Counted from the stretch's first letter, positions 1-12,600 are shown. The stretch: 64,000 bases of DNA from Lindgomyces ingoldianus (GCF_010093535.1 NW_022985192.1:812516-876515); one strand, 5' to 3'. Numbers and translations are program-made. Notes: generated from the letters alone by a model not told the origin.

Positions 1-71
1 CCGATGCGGCTGATGCCAATCCTCGACACACCAATGTGGCTGATGCCAATCCCCGACACACCGATGTGGCT
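1..71. repeat. 30-bp tandem minisatellite (2.4 copies)
   Basis: Two full 30-bp units and an 11-bp third start lie at 1, 31 and 61, each built on ccRatgYggctgatgccaat. Units differ at three positions. The array runs off the left edge, so its real length is unknown. It is GC-rich and free of RIP signs, unlike what follows. Confidence 0.9.
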
Positions 72-107
72 AGAGAGGTGGAACAGACGCAACTAACCAT
101 AATTTAA
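3..107 (+). CDS. possible 3' end of a gene with decapeptide repeats
   Basis: The frame starting at base 3 is open to a TAA at 105-107. It reads decapeptides of the type ADANPRHT(N/D)V followed by a short tail ending LTII. Because the unit is 30 bp, other frames are open too: frame 1, and a minus-strand frame of the type SHIGVSRIGI. The choice of frame is therefore weak and the repeat may be non-coding. I do not recognise a family. Confidence 0.22.
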   Translation, partial: DAADANPRHTNVADANPRHTDVAREVEQTQLTII

Positions 108-348
108 ATATGTTTTACACAACGCATGCTAGAGCAAACTGCATGCAAATTAGCATAAAGGTGCACTTACATTAGGTATACATTTTTTTTAAAAAAGAAT
201 ATAAGAAACACATAAGCTAACAGAGAAACAGCGTTACTGGGGTTTATCCGAAGAAATTCTGACTAACTAGCGCGTCCAAAAGAGGAGATTCTGCTAAACT
301 TTTCGTTCTGCAAACCCGAATATAATAAGCAGAGCAAGCTCTGCTAAT
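108..348. other. unassigned AT-rich stretch
   Basis: No frame or repeat match to the rest of the window was recognised. It contains an 8-bp-arm palindrome (agcagagc aa gctctgct, 328-345) of unknown meaning. Confidence 0.5.
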
Positions 349-1161
349 TACATAGTACTTTCCTCTAAGAAGTAGGATGCTCAAGGATCTCTAGTTATAA
401 GTATCTTTAGTTTACAGCTATAGCTTAACTGTCTCTAACTATATATAGCTATTCCTAAATTTAATTAAAGAGGCGTCGACTAGAGAGATTTTAAAGAGGT
501 TTTTCTTTACTTAATATAGTATGTCCTGTTAATCTACCTAGTTAGAATTAACAGCAGTAAACGTGCATCTGCTGTCTATTAGTGCTACTCCTTTTTATCT
601 ATCTAAAGTAAATTCTGTAGTAAGGCTTTTAATTATTCCTTATTCTACTGCTACTAGAACTTTAGTGTTATAAAAGATTTCTTTATAGTTAAGTATGTTG
701 TTTAGCTTAACATTCTCTATGTCTTATTTATGTTTATCTATCTAGTCTCTCTAGATTTTGTACTGCTAGTGTCCTTAGATTATGCAGTCTTTAAGTAAGC
801 AGTCTCTGTTCTTAACTTAGTAGTGTTAGAGAAGCTAGTTATTCTGTCTGTGTGCCTTTTACTAGAAGTAGTAAAAGGTGCAGCTTCTATAGTTCTTTAG
901 TCCTGTGCTACAGTGAAGGCAGTGTAGCATGCAGCGTGTCTTTAGCATTTACTTGCATGCACTGCATGCACTTGCATGCAAACGTCTCCCTTCTATTAGA
1001 TAACACATTCTGCCGCGCATTGGTCTAAAAGCTTGGTCCATTCCTTGTCTGTTAGGTCACGTGACTTGTTGGGTATGAAATTGAGGACTTTCCATCCTTA
1101 ATCGTTTAAACAGTGGGGCACGGCTGACTAGTTGCTTACAGTCCAATCGTGGGTCGTAACA
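349..1161 (-). mobile_element. family-B gypsy fragment (B0): protease region joined to 5' LTR end
   Basis: Bases 349 to about 925 match B1 positions 12728-13345 (protease and gag/pol junction, antisense). From about 930 the sequence becomes the end of a family-B LTR, with GCATGC repeats, tcacgtga at about 1057 and a terminus gtcgtaaca at 1161. The gag region between them is missing. Both sides of the join carry gcatgc, so the deletion may have used this short homology. The LTR part is much less RIP-mutated than the internal part. Confidence 0.7.
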
Positions 1162-1255
1162 TTAGGCAGGGGATTAAGAACTTTTTATCTTTAATTATTT
1201 AAACAGTAGGGCACAGCTAACTAGTTGCTTATAGTCTAATTATAGGTTATAACAT
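1162..1255 (-). repeat. truncated 3' LTR of B1
   Basis: These 94 bases are a heavily C-to-T changed version of the last part of the B LTR (compare 16250-16342), ending ttataaca. The polypurine-like sequence of the element (minus strand, AATAGAGAAAGAAG) follows at about 1263-1276. The first 500 bp of the LTR are absent; B0 abuts instead. Confidence 0.7.
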
Positions 1256-1748
1256 GTAGGCTTCTTTCTCTATTAGCGTCTTTACTGTTCTGCTTACACT
1301 ATTATAAGTGTTAAAAATTTCTTTTATTTAGTAACTGCCTTTGAACAAACGCTTTATAAATGTTTATCTTTTTTAACTATGCCTTATTAGCTTTCACGCT
1401 TGTCCTCTATTATGCACTAATTACGCACTATTGCTTGTTTAGATACCCTTTGTTATATAAAGATGCAGCTGTGTAGTCTATGTTACTTAAGCAGTGCTTT
1501 TTATATTTTAACCTTATTATTAGACAAGTGTATAGAGCGTGTTTAAAAGGGAAGCAGGTGTAATACTTTTGTTTTAGACGCAGCTTAGAATTGCCTAAAA
1601 AAGGAGCAGAAGAAGCTTCTTTAGAAATTAAATAATGCTTAAACTAAGTAGAGGCAAGTAAAGGAACAAAAGTTAGAAAAGGCAGAGAAATAGGTAAAGT
1701 GTTGTGTAGCAAGTCTAAAAGAGCTATAAGTAATCTGTGCCTACTAGG

Positions 1749-2366
1749 TGTTACAGCCAACAGTCAGACCGTAATGACCCAACTGGCTGTCCCACACAGC
1801 CCGAACGATGTCAGATGGAAGGCGCTTAGCCCCGCGCTAAGCGAATCACGTGACAGGACGGATGAAGAATGGCTCTAGCTTTTAGACAAAAGCCTTGCAG
1901 AGTGCACCGTCTAATAAGAAGTAAAGCATTGCAGGCAATGCAGGCATTGCAGGCGGACGCAGGCAATGCATGCAACACCTGCAACGCATGCAAGTGCATG
2001 CAAACCCCATGTATATAGTCTTAATCACAACTATAGTTAGAAGGTTGTAATTACTATTAAGTTTATTATTTAGTCTTTACTATCTACTAAACTAAGAGGC
2101 ATTAAAACCTTTATAAAGAGGACCTTGCCGCCTTATATATCTTGCACTATATATACCTCCACTCCTATCCTCACAGATCAGGTTTGCCAGCTCCCCATAC
2201 AGCTACCAGGACAAACCACAACCTGCCTTCTCCACCTCGCCCTACCCATACTCTGCTTAACAGACTGTACACCTGATCTAGCTAAGTTCTACCCCTTCGC
2301 CGCTAACCACACCTTAGGCTAACGTACTCCTAAAAATACTATTTTGCTAGAGTAAGAATTGTAACA
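1749..2366 (+). repeat. 5' LTR of A1
   Basis: 618 bp, ending agaattgtaaca. The first 270 bp are almost unmutated (many CpG, tcacgtga retained), while the last 130 bp carry many C-to-T changes relative to the 3' LTR. An open frame at 2125-2322 inside it is not a gene. Confidence 0.95.
1846..2157 (+). promoter_or_regulatory. LTR promoter region of A1
   Basis: The region has a palindromic tcacgtga (1846-1853, an E-box type site) and a cluster of GCAGGCAATGCA and GCATGC motifs (about 1925-2003). A double TATA-like core, tatatatcttgcactatatata, occupies about 2134-2155. The same three modules, in the same order and orientation relative to the element, occur in LTR families B and K. The TATA core is also shared by F and J. 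Factor binding is inferred. Confidence 0.5.
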
Positions 2367-2389
2367 GTAATCACTACCCCCTGTAAAGT

Positions 2390-3850
2390 ATGGCTACTAC
2401 TACCTCAGACATTAGCATGACAGGCGCTTTAGCTGCTGGCACAGGCCAGATTCCCACAGCAACTAAGGAAGCACAAAATTAGCAAATACTCTACCTCTAA
2501 AACAAGCTTAAACAGCTTAAGCAGCTCCTCTAGCATTAAGCATAATAAGGACCCTTAAACATTTACTAAATCTAAGCCCTTTAGCTAGAAGTAGTAAACC
2601 TTAGAAACATTGCTTAAGAAAAAACTAGTATTAAATCTAAGAAAACCCTACGCCTAGCCCCCCTTAAAGCATTTAATAGCTTAGCTAAAGATTTAAAACC
2701 TTTCTTTACTAAATGCTATCTTTACATGTAATATAATAAAGAAGCTTTTAAAACAGATAAGAAAATAATTTTATAAATAGGCCTACACCTAAAAGGATTG
2801 CCTGCTATTTAGTTCTAACCTCACGCAGACAATTAGATAAACTACAAGGCAAATAGCAAGCCCCTACTACTAGAAACACAGAAAATCTTTAACAACATTA
2901 ATTTATTTAAAACAGCCCTAACTACAATCTATAGGCTAGTTAACAAAGAAAAATAAGCAGTTAACAGGATAGACGCTCTCTAACAAGGCAATAGCTCTGT
3001 CTAACAATATGCAGCCCGCTTTAGGGAACTGCTAGCCATCTGCAGATAGACTAATAAAAAGGCTGTAGAACAAATGTTTTACAAAGGGCTTTTAGACACT
3101 ATTAAAGACAAATTTACTTATAATAAGAAACCTAAAAGCTTTAAAGATTACATTAAGAAAGCACTTACCTACAACAAAAAACATGCTAAGCAACATAGTA
3201 AGAAAGAAAAGGGCTAGACAACTAGAAAAACTAACTAGTTCTAGAAGAAAAAAGAAGTTCTATAGTTTAAAAGCAAACCTATAGACCTTAGTTACACTAA
3301 GCACACGCGTAGCTTCTCTAAGAAAAAAAGCAATACCTCTAGAAGTGTAAGGCCACCCCTAAACAAGGAATAAAAGAAATAGCTTAAAAAGAAAGCATAC
3401 GTTAACTGTAAAAAAGTAGGCTACTTCTATTACAAATGCCTAGACTCTAAACAACTAGAGAATAAAGATAGCAGATTAACTATAAAAGCAATACATATAG
3501 AACAAGGCCTAACAGAACAAGAGATTCTAGACTAGCTAGATAAGCGCCTCTGCTAGCAATGCAGAGACAACCACAAGTCTAAAGGATGCCTAATAGAGTA
3601 CTAGGAAGTTAAGGTACAAGACAGCAACAAAGTCTTTAGGGCACTAGAACAAGCCGCCACCTATAAAGAATAGCAAGGCTATACCTAAGCTGCAACATAT
3701 ATTGCAAACATTAAAAAAGAAAAAAAAATTTCCTTTAGAACAACTAATAACAGGAATCTCTGCTTAAGAACTAAGATATTAATTCACCTACAGAGACTAC
3801 TAGAAATATGGCAACACACACTATTAAAAGAACTGCAAAAAGTTAATGTA
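2390..3850 (+). pseudogene. gag relic of A1
   Basis: The frame begins at ATG 2390, 24 bases after the LTR, with MATTTSDISMTGALAAGTGQ. A retrotransposon gag domain follows (AKDLKPFFTKCYLYM, later FRELLAICR and FKDYIKKALTYN). Two zinc-knuckle-like stretches come near the end: one around 3410-3440 (VNCKKVGYFYYKC) and one around 3548-3594 (C-x2-C...H...C). Stops are TAG/TAA at Gln/Trp positions, the sign of RIP. The capsid/nucleocapsid role is known from the family. Confidence 0.85.
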
Positions 3851-4600
3851 TAAAGTACACATTAACAACAATGCTAAAACATATAGTATATTAAAGGAAA
3901 TTACTAAGACACATTATGCAGTTATAAACAAAGAAAAATAATAGAAAATGTTTAAAAAAATTCTTAACAAAAGAAAAAGTTCTAATTAGTAATGCACACC
4001 ACTAACAACACCTAAGCCATGCTAGGAACAAACTAACACGCCTCCTCCTGCGCTAGCTATCACCTGCAAAGACCTAGAAACCTAACAAAATAAAGAATAC
4101 TGCATTCCCTATAAAAGCAGGTAACATAATAAATTCTAATGTGTTTACTAGAACTACCCCTTACAAATCATTAAAACTAAAGAATATCCTAGATAGACAC
4201 AGGTTTAGCTAATACTAGTACAAAATAACTTAAGAAAATGTCCCTATACCTAGTACCTGTGCAGTAACAAGTACTGCATCAAACACTAGCCAACTAAGCA
4301 CAGGGCTGGCTGGTGGCCACACAGAGCACAGGAAAGCGCAACAGAAACTAACACATTAACAGGCATAACATCTACCTGCAAAACACCGCATTGCCTCCAT
4401 TGCAAGAACTGTACAATTCACAAACAAGAACTATAGACAGAATGCAACAACAAGACAACATGCACGTTCCATTACTTCTAATAGAAGGCGCACTAGCAAA
4501 ACAACCAGACGCTATATCACCACAAAATAAAAGACGCCTAATGCACTATAACAGAATGCATAATACTAGAACATTAGGAATATAAAGTACAATTAGATTA
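3851..4600 (+). other. A1 gag-pol linker, unassigned
   Basis: This is a degraded coding-like stretch between gag and the protease. A Cys-rich piece at about 4386-4470 (CLHCKNC then two further Cys) could be another metal-binding motif, but no domain was recognised. The open frame at 4391-4585 is another phase of this region. Confidence 0.4.
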
Positions 4601-7600
4601 GATTAAGGAATATAAAGACGCAGCCACAGCTGTCAAAGAAGACAACAGAATAGATTATAAAGAAACCCCCCACAAGCTCCGCGTCCTTATTGCAGTAGGA
4701 CAAGGACTAGGCTAAAGCCTAACAACTAAAATTACCCTCTGTTGCTTAGGCTAGAAATAGGAAGAACTTGCCTTAATTAATAGTAGATGCACATTTACAG
4801 CAATTAATTTAAGATAGGTTAAACAGGAAAACATACCCTTTTAAAGTAAAAAAAACCCCTTTAGGGTATCCTTAGCTAACGCCTTATTAATAGAATATAG
4901 AGTAGGACAAATTTAACTTAAAACAGAAAAACTTATTACTAAAGCTAAAGGAACTAAGGACTAGATATCCTTTAACATATTGCTACTAGAAAGTAAATAC
5001 TAGGCAATATTAGGCTATAACTAGCTATACAGACATAACCTAGCAATCAACTAGCAAACTATGTCCCTAACTAGCTAAAATAATACAGAAATAACACAAT
5101 TAGCATCTAATAAAAACTCTAGCACCTACTAAAAACTAAAAAGGTTCCCCTGCTAAAAGCTAAAAGCTTAAGCTGTCCACCTAATAAAGGAGGAACTAGA
5201 GAAAATCTCCTTTAAAGAATTTAAAAAAAAGGGACCTTAACTAAGTTAGAATCTATAGGATAGCTTAGGAAACAAGCAAATTACTAGAAGAATACTAAGA
5301 CTATAAGAATATGTTTAAAACTCTAGAAGATCCTAAAGAGTTACCACTACATTAGCCCTAGGATTACGCAATTAACCTTAAACTAAACCTGCAATTAAAA
5401 ACCTACAAACTACAACCTCTAACAAAAGCCTAAAAAGACGCTCTACAAGAATATGTAGACAGAATGCTAGCCTAGGGACACATTAGGGAAAGCAACAGTC
5501 TAATAGCATTAGCAGTAGTTTTCGCAAAAAAAAAGAACAGCAAAGTAAGAGTATATTAAGACTACTAAACCCTAAATAAAAACACTATAAGAGATTAGTA
5601 CCCTCTACTAATTATTTAAAACATTATAAACTAGCTTAAAGGAACAAAGCACTTTACTAAGTTTAATGTCTAAGACAGATTTAACAAAATAAGAATTAAA
5701 GAAGGACATAAATAGATAACAGCCTTTTAAACTCTAGAAGGACTATATAAACTCCTTATTATGCCCTTTAGACTAACTAACGCCCCTGCAACCTTCTAAC
5801 AAGTTATTAATACCGCACTTAATCCTTACCTAGATATATTTGTACTTATGTACCTAGACAACGTTCTAATATACACTAAGGAAGACTAAGTGGATTACGT
5901 ATCTAAAGTAAAACTTGTACTAGACTAACTCTAACAATACAGACTCCACCTATAACTAGAAAAATGTAAATTTAATGTATAAAAAACTAAATACTTAGGA
6001 TTTATTATTAATAAGGAAGAAATAAAGATAGACTTTGCTAAAGTAAGCAAAGTACTTAACTAGCTAACACTAATAACAGTAACAGAAATTAAAGGATTTC
6101 TAGGCCTTACTAGCTACGTACAAAGGATGATTAAAGACTATTTAAAAATAGCACTCCCCCTTACAGACGCCACCTTAAAGGAAAAAGCAACCTAAAAATT
6201 CTAGTAGACGCCTAAAATAGAGAAAGCCTTTTAAGAATTAAAACAAATAATAACAAGCTACCTTATTCTTAGAATGTACAACCCTACACTTAAAACAAAA
6301 GTGCACACTAACGCCTCTCTAAGAGCTAAAGAAGCCGCACTCTCCTAGAAACAAAAAAACAGTTAGTAGCACCTAGTAGCCTATTACTTAGCAAAATTTG
6401 CGCTATTAGAACAAAAATATACTATTCCTAATAAAAAATTAAAGGCTATAGTAAACGCATACAGAAACTAGGAAGTTAAGCTCTAAGGCCTAAGTTAACA
6501 ATTTATAATTCTTACAAACTATACAAATCTTATTACCTTCCTTACTACTAAAAAACTTTTGCTAATGCACGTACAATAGGCTATAAAACTCACCTAGTTT
6601 AACTTTATTATTAAGCACTTAGCTAAAAGCAGTAACTAACAGGCAGACACCCTAAGTAGGCGCGCAGACTATTTTAAAGCTAACAAAGAAAATTCTAAGG
6701 AATTTATAATCTTTAAAAAAACTCTAGAAGGACTAGTCTACAGAGAACCTAACTAGAAGGAACTACTATGTTCCCTTATAATAGTTAAACAAGGATAGAA
6801 GAACCTAATAAAAGAATATTACAAAGCCCCTATGTTTAGACACCTAGAAATTAGGTTGCTACAAAAGAAAATTAAAACTGCTATACCCTAAAAAGTACCC
6901 TAACTAAAACACCTGTGTACTAAAGTCCTACAAGAATGTAATACCTATAACAAAAACAACCTACAACAGCATAAACCTTACAGATTAATTTAGCTAATCA
7001 CAGCACCTAGCTAACTATAGACAATAATAACTATAGACTTCATAACTAGGCTACCACCCTCACGCAAACCTAGCACTAAGAGACTCTACAATATAATTAC
7101 ACAAGTTATAGACAAAACTACTAAGTTTGTTTATCTATAGCTATTAAAAAAAACTATTACAGCTAAAGAATTTATATTTAAGCTAGAAAAAAACGTCTTT
7201 ATAACTTATAGCTATCCTAAGATTATTATCTTAGATTACAACAAATTATTTACTAGCAAATTCTAAACAGCCTTAATTAAACACCTTAGAATTAACTACA
7301 GACTGTCTACTGCCTATTATCTACAAACAGACAGACAAACAGAAAGAGTAAACACAGAAGTTAAAAAATTCCTACAAAAATATGTCTTATACAAACAAAT
7401 AGATTAGACAAAATAGCTGCTAATAGCTTAGTTTATTATTAACACCTTAGAATCTACTACTACTAAGGAAACTCTGTATAAAGCTAATTTTAGTTACCCC
7501 CTATAATATAAGCTCCACAGCTCACAACTAACTAATCCCCTAGAAGCCATAGACTGCACAACTAAACTCCTAGAACTACATTAGAAACTTACTATAAAAG

Positions 7601-8100
7601 CCTAATTAGCCTAGGAAGTTATAAAAAAAGCAGTAAACAAGAAAAAAGAACCTGTGCTAGAAATACACTTAAATAACTACATATACCTAGACACAAAGGA
7701 CCTTAAGACACTAAGACCTTTAAGGAAATTAGCAGAAAAACACATAGGACTATACTAGGTTATACAAACACGCTCTAGCATTTGTAAGCTTAAGCTACTA
7801 AAAGAAATGCAAATACACCCTTAGTTTTACATCTTTAAACTAGAACTTGCCCCTAAAACTATTCTACTTGCAACTACTAAATAAAAGAAAGAAGAAAAAG
7901 AATATAAAATAAAAAGAATTCTTAACTATAAAGGAAACAAATACCTAGTAAAATAGAAAAGATAGCTTACTAGTAAAAATACATAGAAACCTCTTAAGAG
8001 CCTGTTAAACGCTCCTTAGGCCCTTTATAAATACCTAGAGTCCCTTCTAAGCAAAACCACCCTAGAGAAAGCTCCCTAGACTAGAAGGCACTATTATTAA
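4600..8100 (+). pseudogene. pol relic of A1 (PR-RT-RNaseH-IN-chromodomain)
   Basis: Domains in order: aspartic protease with DSG altered to NSR near 4778 and ILGYN before 5020; and RT from about 5330 (AQGHIRESNS, then RVYQDYQTLNK with stops). The RT active site reads YLDN instead of YLDD at 5851-5862. RNase H follows, then an integrase with TIDFITRLPPS near 7030, ILDYNKLFTSKF near 7230 and TERVNTEVKKFLQKY near 7340. The chromodomain lies at about 7900-8020 (KYLVK, then KPLKSL). A TAA at 8098-8100 ends the frame. D-to-N changes and dozens of TAG/TAA codons show RIP inactivation. The last 107 bp overlap the antisense ORF. Confidence 0.9.
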
Positions 8101-8635
8101 TTAAAACTGCAGCAGCATTAGCTGGCTGCGATGTAGAAGGTCCGCGACCCTTTAACATAGGCTGCGGAGGAGGAAGACCTGCTGCTTCTACCTTAAGCGC
8201 TTTAAGCTTATCTAGAGATAAAAGGTCTTCTTCTAAATATCTTGCCTTTTAATCTACTAGAACTTTTAACTACTTTTAAACTTAATCCTACTAAGCTACA
8301 AAGGACTAAAGACGCCTTAAGGACTTAGCCTGCTCTTGCATTTTTTTTTTCTTTTCCCTTATCTCCTTTTTTTTAGCTGCCTTTAATTCCCTAAGCAGTT
8401 TCTTCTTCTCACGCTCTAGGCAATCCTAAGCTGCGTTAGAAATAAAAGCATTGCAACAACTACCCTTCTTTACGCACTCTACACACTTGTCTAATAACAA
8501 GGACATTACACAGGAAGAACTATAAGACTAATAAGGACTGTAGGGACGCATCTTTGTACAACAATAAGAATTAAGACAAGCAACAGTACAAAGGCAACAG
8601 GCAACAGCAGAAGTGCAAGGAACCTAGTAAGGCAT
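7994..8635 (-). pseudogene. antisense ORF of chromovirus A1 (213 codons)
   Basis: Reading the minus strand, a frame starts at ATG 8633-8635 and stays in phase to a TAA at 7994-7996, broken only by RIP-type TAG/TAA codons. It begins MPYW and has a Cys-rich stretch (LLLDKCVECVKKGSCCN). A Lys/Glu-rich predicted coiled coil (CLEREKKKLLRELKAAKKK) follows, then DLLSLDKLKALK and a Pro-rich tail. Families B (1379-9678) and F (33710-34348) have a homologous frame in the same place with nearly the same length. Conservation at protein level in three diverged families argues that it was translated. The role is unknown. Confidence 0.65.
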
Positions 8636-8759
8636 AGTTAAAAAAAATAGATGTTAGAACAGCTTTTAAAGAAAAAAACACACTAGCTAAAAAGAAAATC
8701 TAACACTTACAACAAGAATAACATAACAGCAAGGACGCTAACTAGGAGGGAAGCCTGCG

Positions 8760-9377
8760 TGTTACAGCTAACAGTCAGACTGTAATAACCTAACTAGCTG
8801 TCCCACACAGCCTAAACAATGTTAGATAGAAGGCGCTTAGCCCTGCACAAAGCAAATCACGTAACAGGACAGATAAAGAATAGCTCCAGCTTTTAGATAA
8901 AAGCCTCGCAGAGTGCACTGTCTAATAAGAAGTAAAGCATTACAGGCAATGCAGGCATTGTAGGCAGACGCAGGCAATGCATGCAACACCTGCAACGCAT
9001 GCAAGTGCATGCAAACCCTATGTATATAGTCTTAATTATAACTATAGTTAGAAGGTTGTAATTACTATTAAGTTTATTATTTAGTCTTTACTATCTACTA
9101 AACTAAGAGGCATTAAAACCTTTACAAAGAGGACCTTGCCGCCTTATATATCTTGCACTATATATACCTCCACTTCTATCCTCACAGATTAGGTTTGCTA
9201 GCTCCCTATACAGCTACTAGGACAAACCACAACCTGCCTTCTCCACCTCGCCCTACCCATACTCTGCTCGACGGACTGTACACCCGATCCAGCTAAGTTC
9301 TACCCCTTCGCCGCTAACCACACCTTAGGCCGACGTACTCCCGAAAATACCATTTCGCCGGAGTAAGGATTGTAACA
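8760..9377 (+). repeat. 3' LTR of A1
   Basis: 618 bp, paired with 1749-2366. Here the first 270 bp are RIP-mutated (caggac and cgtaac sites changed), while the last 140 bp (9240-9377) are clean and rich in CpG. This is the reverse of the 5' LTR. Confidence 0.95.
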
Positions 9378-9699
9378 CTAGGTATAATGCTAGAAACAGC
9401 TTAATCTTCTAAAGAATTAAAGGGTAAAATATCTAGAAAGAGACCTCTTATCCCTAGATAAGATTAAAGCGCTAAAGGCAAAGGCTGTAGGTTTTCCTCT
9501 TTCTTAGCTTATATTAAAGAGTTGTAGACTTTCTACATTGCAGCTATCTAGTGTTGCTAAGGCAGCTTTAGTTAATAATAGTGTTTTCTAGTCTAGAGAA
9601 CTTTCTATAGGCTAGTTCTAGTTAGAAGGGACGCCTAATAATCTTAGAAGAGCTGTAGAGCATTTGTTAAGTTCTTAATAAGCTCCTACATGCTTTTAC

Positions 9700-12600
9700 T
9701 AGTAGGGTATTCTTTTTATTTTACTAAGAATTCTTTTTTTGTTTTTTGCATTAAGTATGTGTTTAACATTATACTTTACTTCTATATCCTACTAGCTAAT
9801 CTTAGAGAGTGGTATTTCTTTTAATGCTTTTTTAAGCTTTAAAATGTAGAACTATAGGTGTATGTGTATATTCTTTAGTAGCTTAAGCTTACAGTTGTTT
9901 TATTATGTTTATAGTACTTTATAGAGTTCTATGTGTTTTTCTGCAAGTTTACAAAAGAGTCTAGAGGTACAGAAGTTCTTTATCTTAAAATAGACATAGT
10001 CTCTAGGGGGGATTTCTAGACTAGGTTGTTATGCCTAGTTTACATATTATTTTATTATCTCTTAGCTTACTTTAGCTTTAATTACTAACTTCTAGTATAG
10101 TTTTAATAAGTTTAATAAGTAATTAACTATCTCTAGTAAGTCTGTAGGTTAGTCTTTATAAAGCGTGTAGTAAGAGTAGTAGCTAAAGTTAGCTTTATAA
10201 AGGGTTTTCTTTGTTATAGTAGATTCTACTATGTTAATAGCAAGCTGTGCTATAAAAAGCTATTCTGCTTAATTATCCTAGTTAAAGAACACATATTTTC
10301 TTAAATACCTTTCTACTTTAGCATTTGCTTGTTTAGTCTGTCTGTCTGTCTATAGGTAGTATGCTGTAGATAGTTTATGATTTATGCCTAAGTGTCTTAT
10401 AGCAGCCTTCTAAAACTTACTTGTAAACAGCTTGTCCCTATTAGAGATAATAGTCTGCAGGCATTTATAAATTAAAACTACATTTTAGTTAAGTTTATAA
10501 ATAAATTTCTTAGCTGTTATAGTCTTTTCTAAGAGCTATGTATATAAGAATTTTGTAGTTTTGTTTAGAGCAACTATTATTATGTTACAGAGTCTTTCTA
10601 TACTAGGTTCACATAACAGCAGAAGCCTAGTTATAAAATCTATAGTTATTATTATCTATAGCTATGTAAGGGCTTTAATAGGTTGTAGGTGTCTATACGT
10701 CTTATACCTTCTAGAGTTATTTCTATTATAAATATTACATTTACTTAGAATTTCTGCACACAGTTATTTTAGTTTTAGAATATCTCTAGAGATTATAGCT
10801 TTAATTTTCTTTTAAAGTGTTCTAATTCTAGAGTGTCTAAACATAGAATCCTTATAGTATTCTCTAATAAGGTTCTTCTATTCTTACTTTACTACTGTAA
10901 AAGAGCAGATTTCTGCTTTTAGATCTAGTCTATTATAGACTAATTTTTTTAGTGTTTCTTTAAATATAGCAAATTCTTCTATATCTTTCTCTTCTCTTTT
11001 AAAATAGTTAGCTTACCTGCTTAACGCGTTAGCTTGCTAATTATTAGTGCCTACTACATGTTTTATAACAAAGTTAAATTAAGCTAGTTCTATAGCCTAT
11101 TATATGTGCATTAGCAACAGCTTCTTTATTATTATAAAAGTAGTTAGGTTAGTGTAGTTAGTGTATATAATAAATTACTAGCTAGTTCTTTATAACTCTG
11201 TTTTCTATGCTTTTACTACATTTCCTATTACTTTTAGTTCTTTGTCTAGGATAGTATACTTCTGTTCTAAGGGAGAGAATTTTGCTAAGTAGTATGCTAC
11301 TAGATGCTATCTTCTGTTTTCCTGTTTCTAGAGAAGTGCTGCTTCTTTAGCTCTTTTTAACACTTTTATATATAGCTTAGTTTCTAGTGTTAGGTTATCC
11401 ATCTATATTACTAGTTTACTAGTTATAATTTTTTTAAGCTTTTAGAAGGCTTCTTTTATCTAGAAGTTCTAGATAAACTTAGGGTATAGTTCTTTCTTAG
11501 TTGTTGCGTTTGTAAGAGGTAGTGTAATTTTTAAGTAATTCTTAATTATTTATTACACATATCTTACTAGGCCTAAGAATCCTCTAACTTCTTTTACACT
11601 TATAGGTGTTAGCTATTCTATTACTTTCTTAATCTTTATAAGGTCTATCTTAACTTCTTTCTTATTAATAATAAATCTAAGATATTTAGTTTCCTGTACA
11701 TTAAACTTACATTTTAAGAGTTATAAGTAGAGTCTATATTTTTATAATTAGTCTAGTACTAGTTTTACTTTTGTTACATAATCTAGTTTATTACTTTTAG
11801 TATAGATAAAAATATTATCTAAATATACTAATATAAAGATGTCTAGATATAGGCTAAGTGTAGTGTTAATTACTTATTAAAAAGTAGCTAGTGTGTTAGT
11901 TAGTCTAAATAGCATAATAAGGAGCTTATAAAGAGCTCTTAGGGTTTAAAAGTCTGTTATCTATTTATAGCCTTTCTTAATTCTTATCTTATTAAATCTA
12001 TCCTACATGTTAAACTTTATGTAATGTTTAGTTTTATAGAGCTAGTTTATTATGTCTTATATAATAAGCGGTAGGAACTAATCTCTAATAGTGTTTTTTA
12101 TTAAGGGTTTAATAGTCCTAGCAGACTTTTATCTTTCCCCCTTTCTTTTTTGCAAATACTACTGCTAATGCTATAGAGCTCTTACTTTCTTATATATGTC
12201 CTCTTGCTAGCATCTTGTCTACGTATTCCTGTAGAGCTTTTTTTTTTAAATTTTATAAGTAGTCTTAGCTTATGCGTTTTTAATTATAGGTTTAGTTTTA
12301 GGTTTATAGCATAGTTCTATAGCTAATGTAGCAGAAGTTCTTCTAGATTCTTAAGTGTCTTAAACATATCCTAATAATTGCTGTATTCTTTAAGAATTGT
12401 GTGCTCTGTTTGTTGTGCTATCTTATACATTCTTACTTATTTTATTTTCTTATCTTTAAGCATTTCTTTAAGTGTAGTTTTCTTAAGTTTTTTTATTATT
12501 ATTTAAATTGCGTAAGCTTCTAGTTCTTAATAGAGAAACTTTTTTAGTTTCTGTTTTTTAGAGTACTAGCTAGCTCCTTGTTTTGCTTGCTTATGTGCTA

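Larger units (their letters stand above)
1749..9377 (+). mobile_element. complete chromovirus A1 (Ty3/gypsy), RIP-inactivated
   Basis: The element is 7,629 bp with two 618-bp LTRs (TGTTACA...TGTAACA) and a perfect 5-bp target duplication, ctagg at 1744-1748 and 9378-9382. Internal order is gag, zinc knuckles, protease, RT, RNase H, integrase and chromodomain, all on the plus strand, plus an antisense ORF before the 3' LTR. A second copy, A2, lies at 20086-33396. The element inserted into B1. Confidence 0.95.
1379..9678 (+). pseudogene. antisense ORF of gypsy family B (split by A1)
   Basis: On the strand opposite to B1 gag-pol, a frame starts at ATG 1379 and runs to 1748. After removal of A1 and one CTAGG copy it resumes in phase at 9383 and ends at TAA 9676-9678, about 221 codons. 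The only in-frame stops before that are TAG/TAA at places where the A and F copies suggest Trp or Gln. It shares MPYW at the start, LLLDKC with Cys-rich spacing near codon 50, and DLLSLDKIKALK near codon 144 with A1 (7994-8635) and F (33710-34348). A Lys/Glu-rich middle suggests a coiled coil. The function is unknown. Confidence 0.6.

Noticed and set aside
328..345. Palindrome agcagagc-aa-gctctgct as a terminator or regulatory hairpin
   Set aside because: It is a eukaryotic context with no U tract and no gene next to it.
1925..2003. Repeated GCAATGCAGGCATTGCAGG in LTRs as a CRISPR-like array
   Set aside because: Units are short, irregular and without spacers. The genome is eukaryotic and the repeats belong to LTR promoters.
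4391..4585. Open frame of 64 codons in A1
   Set aside because: It lies in the gag-pol linker of A1 in another phase. The homologous A2 region is closed.
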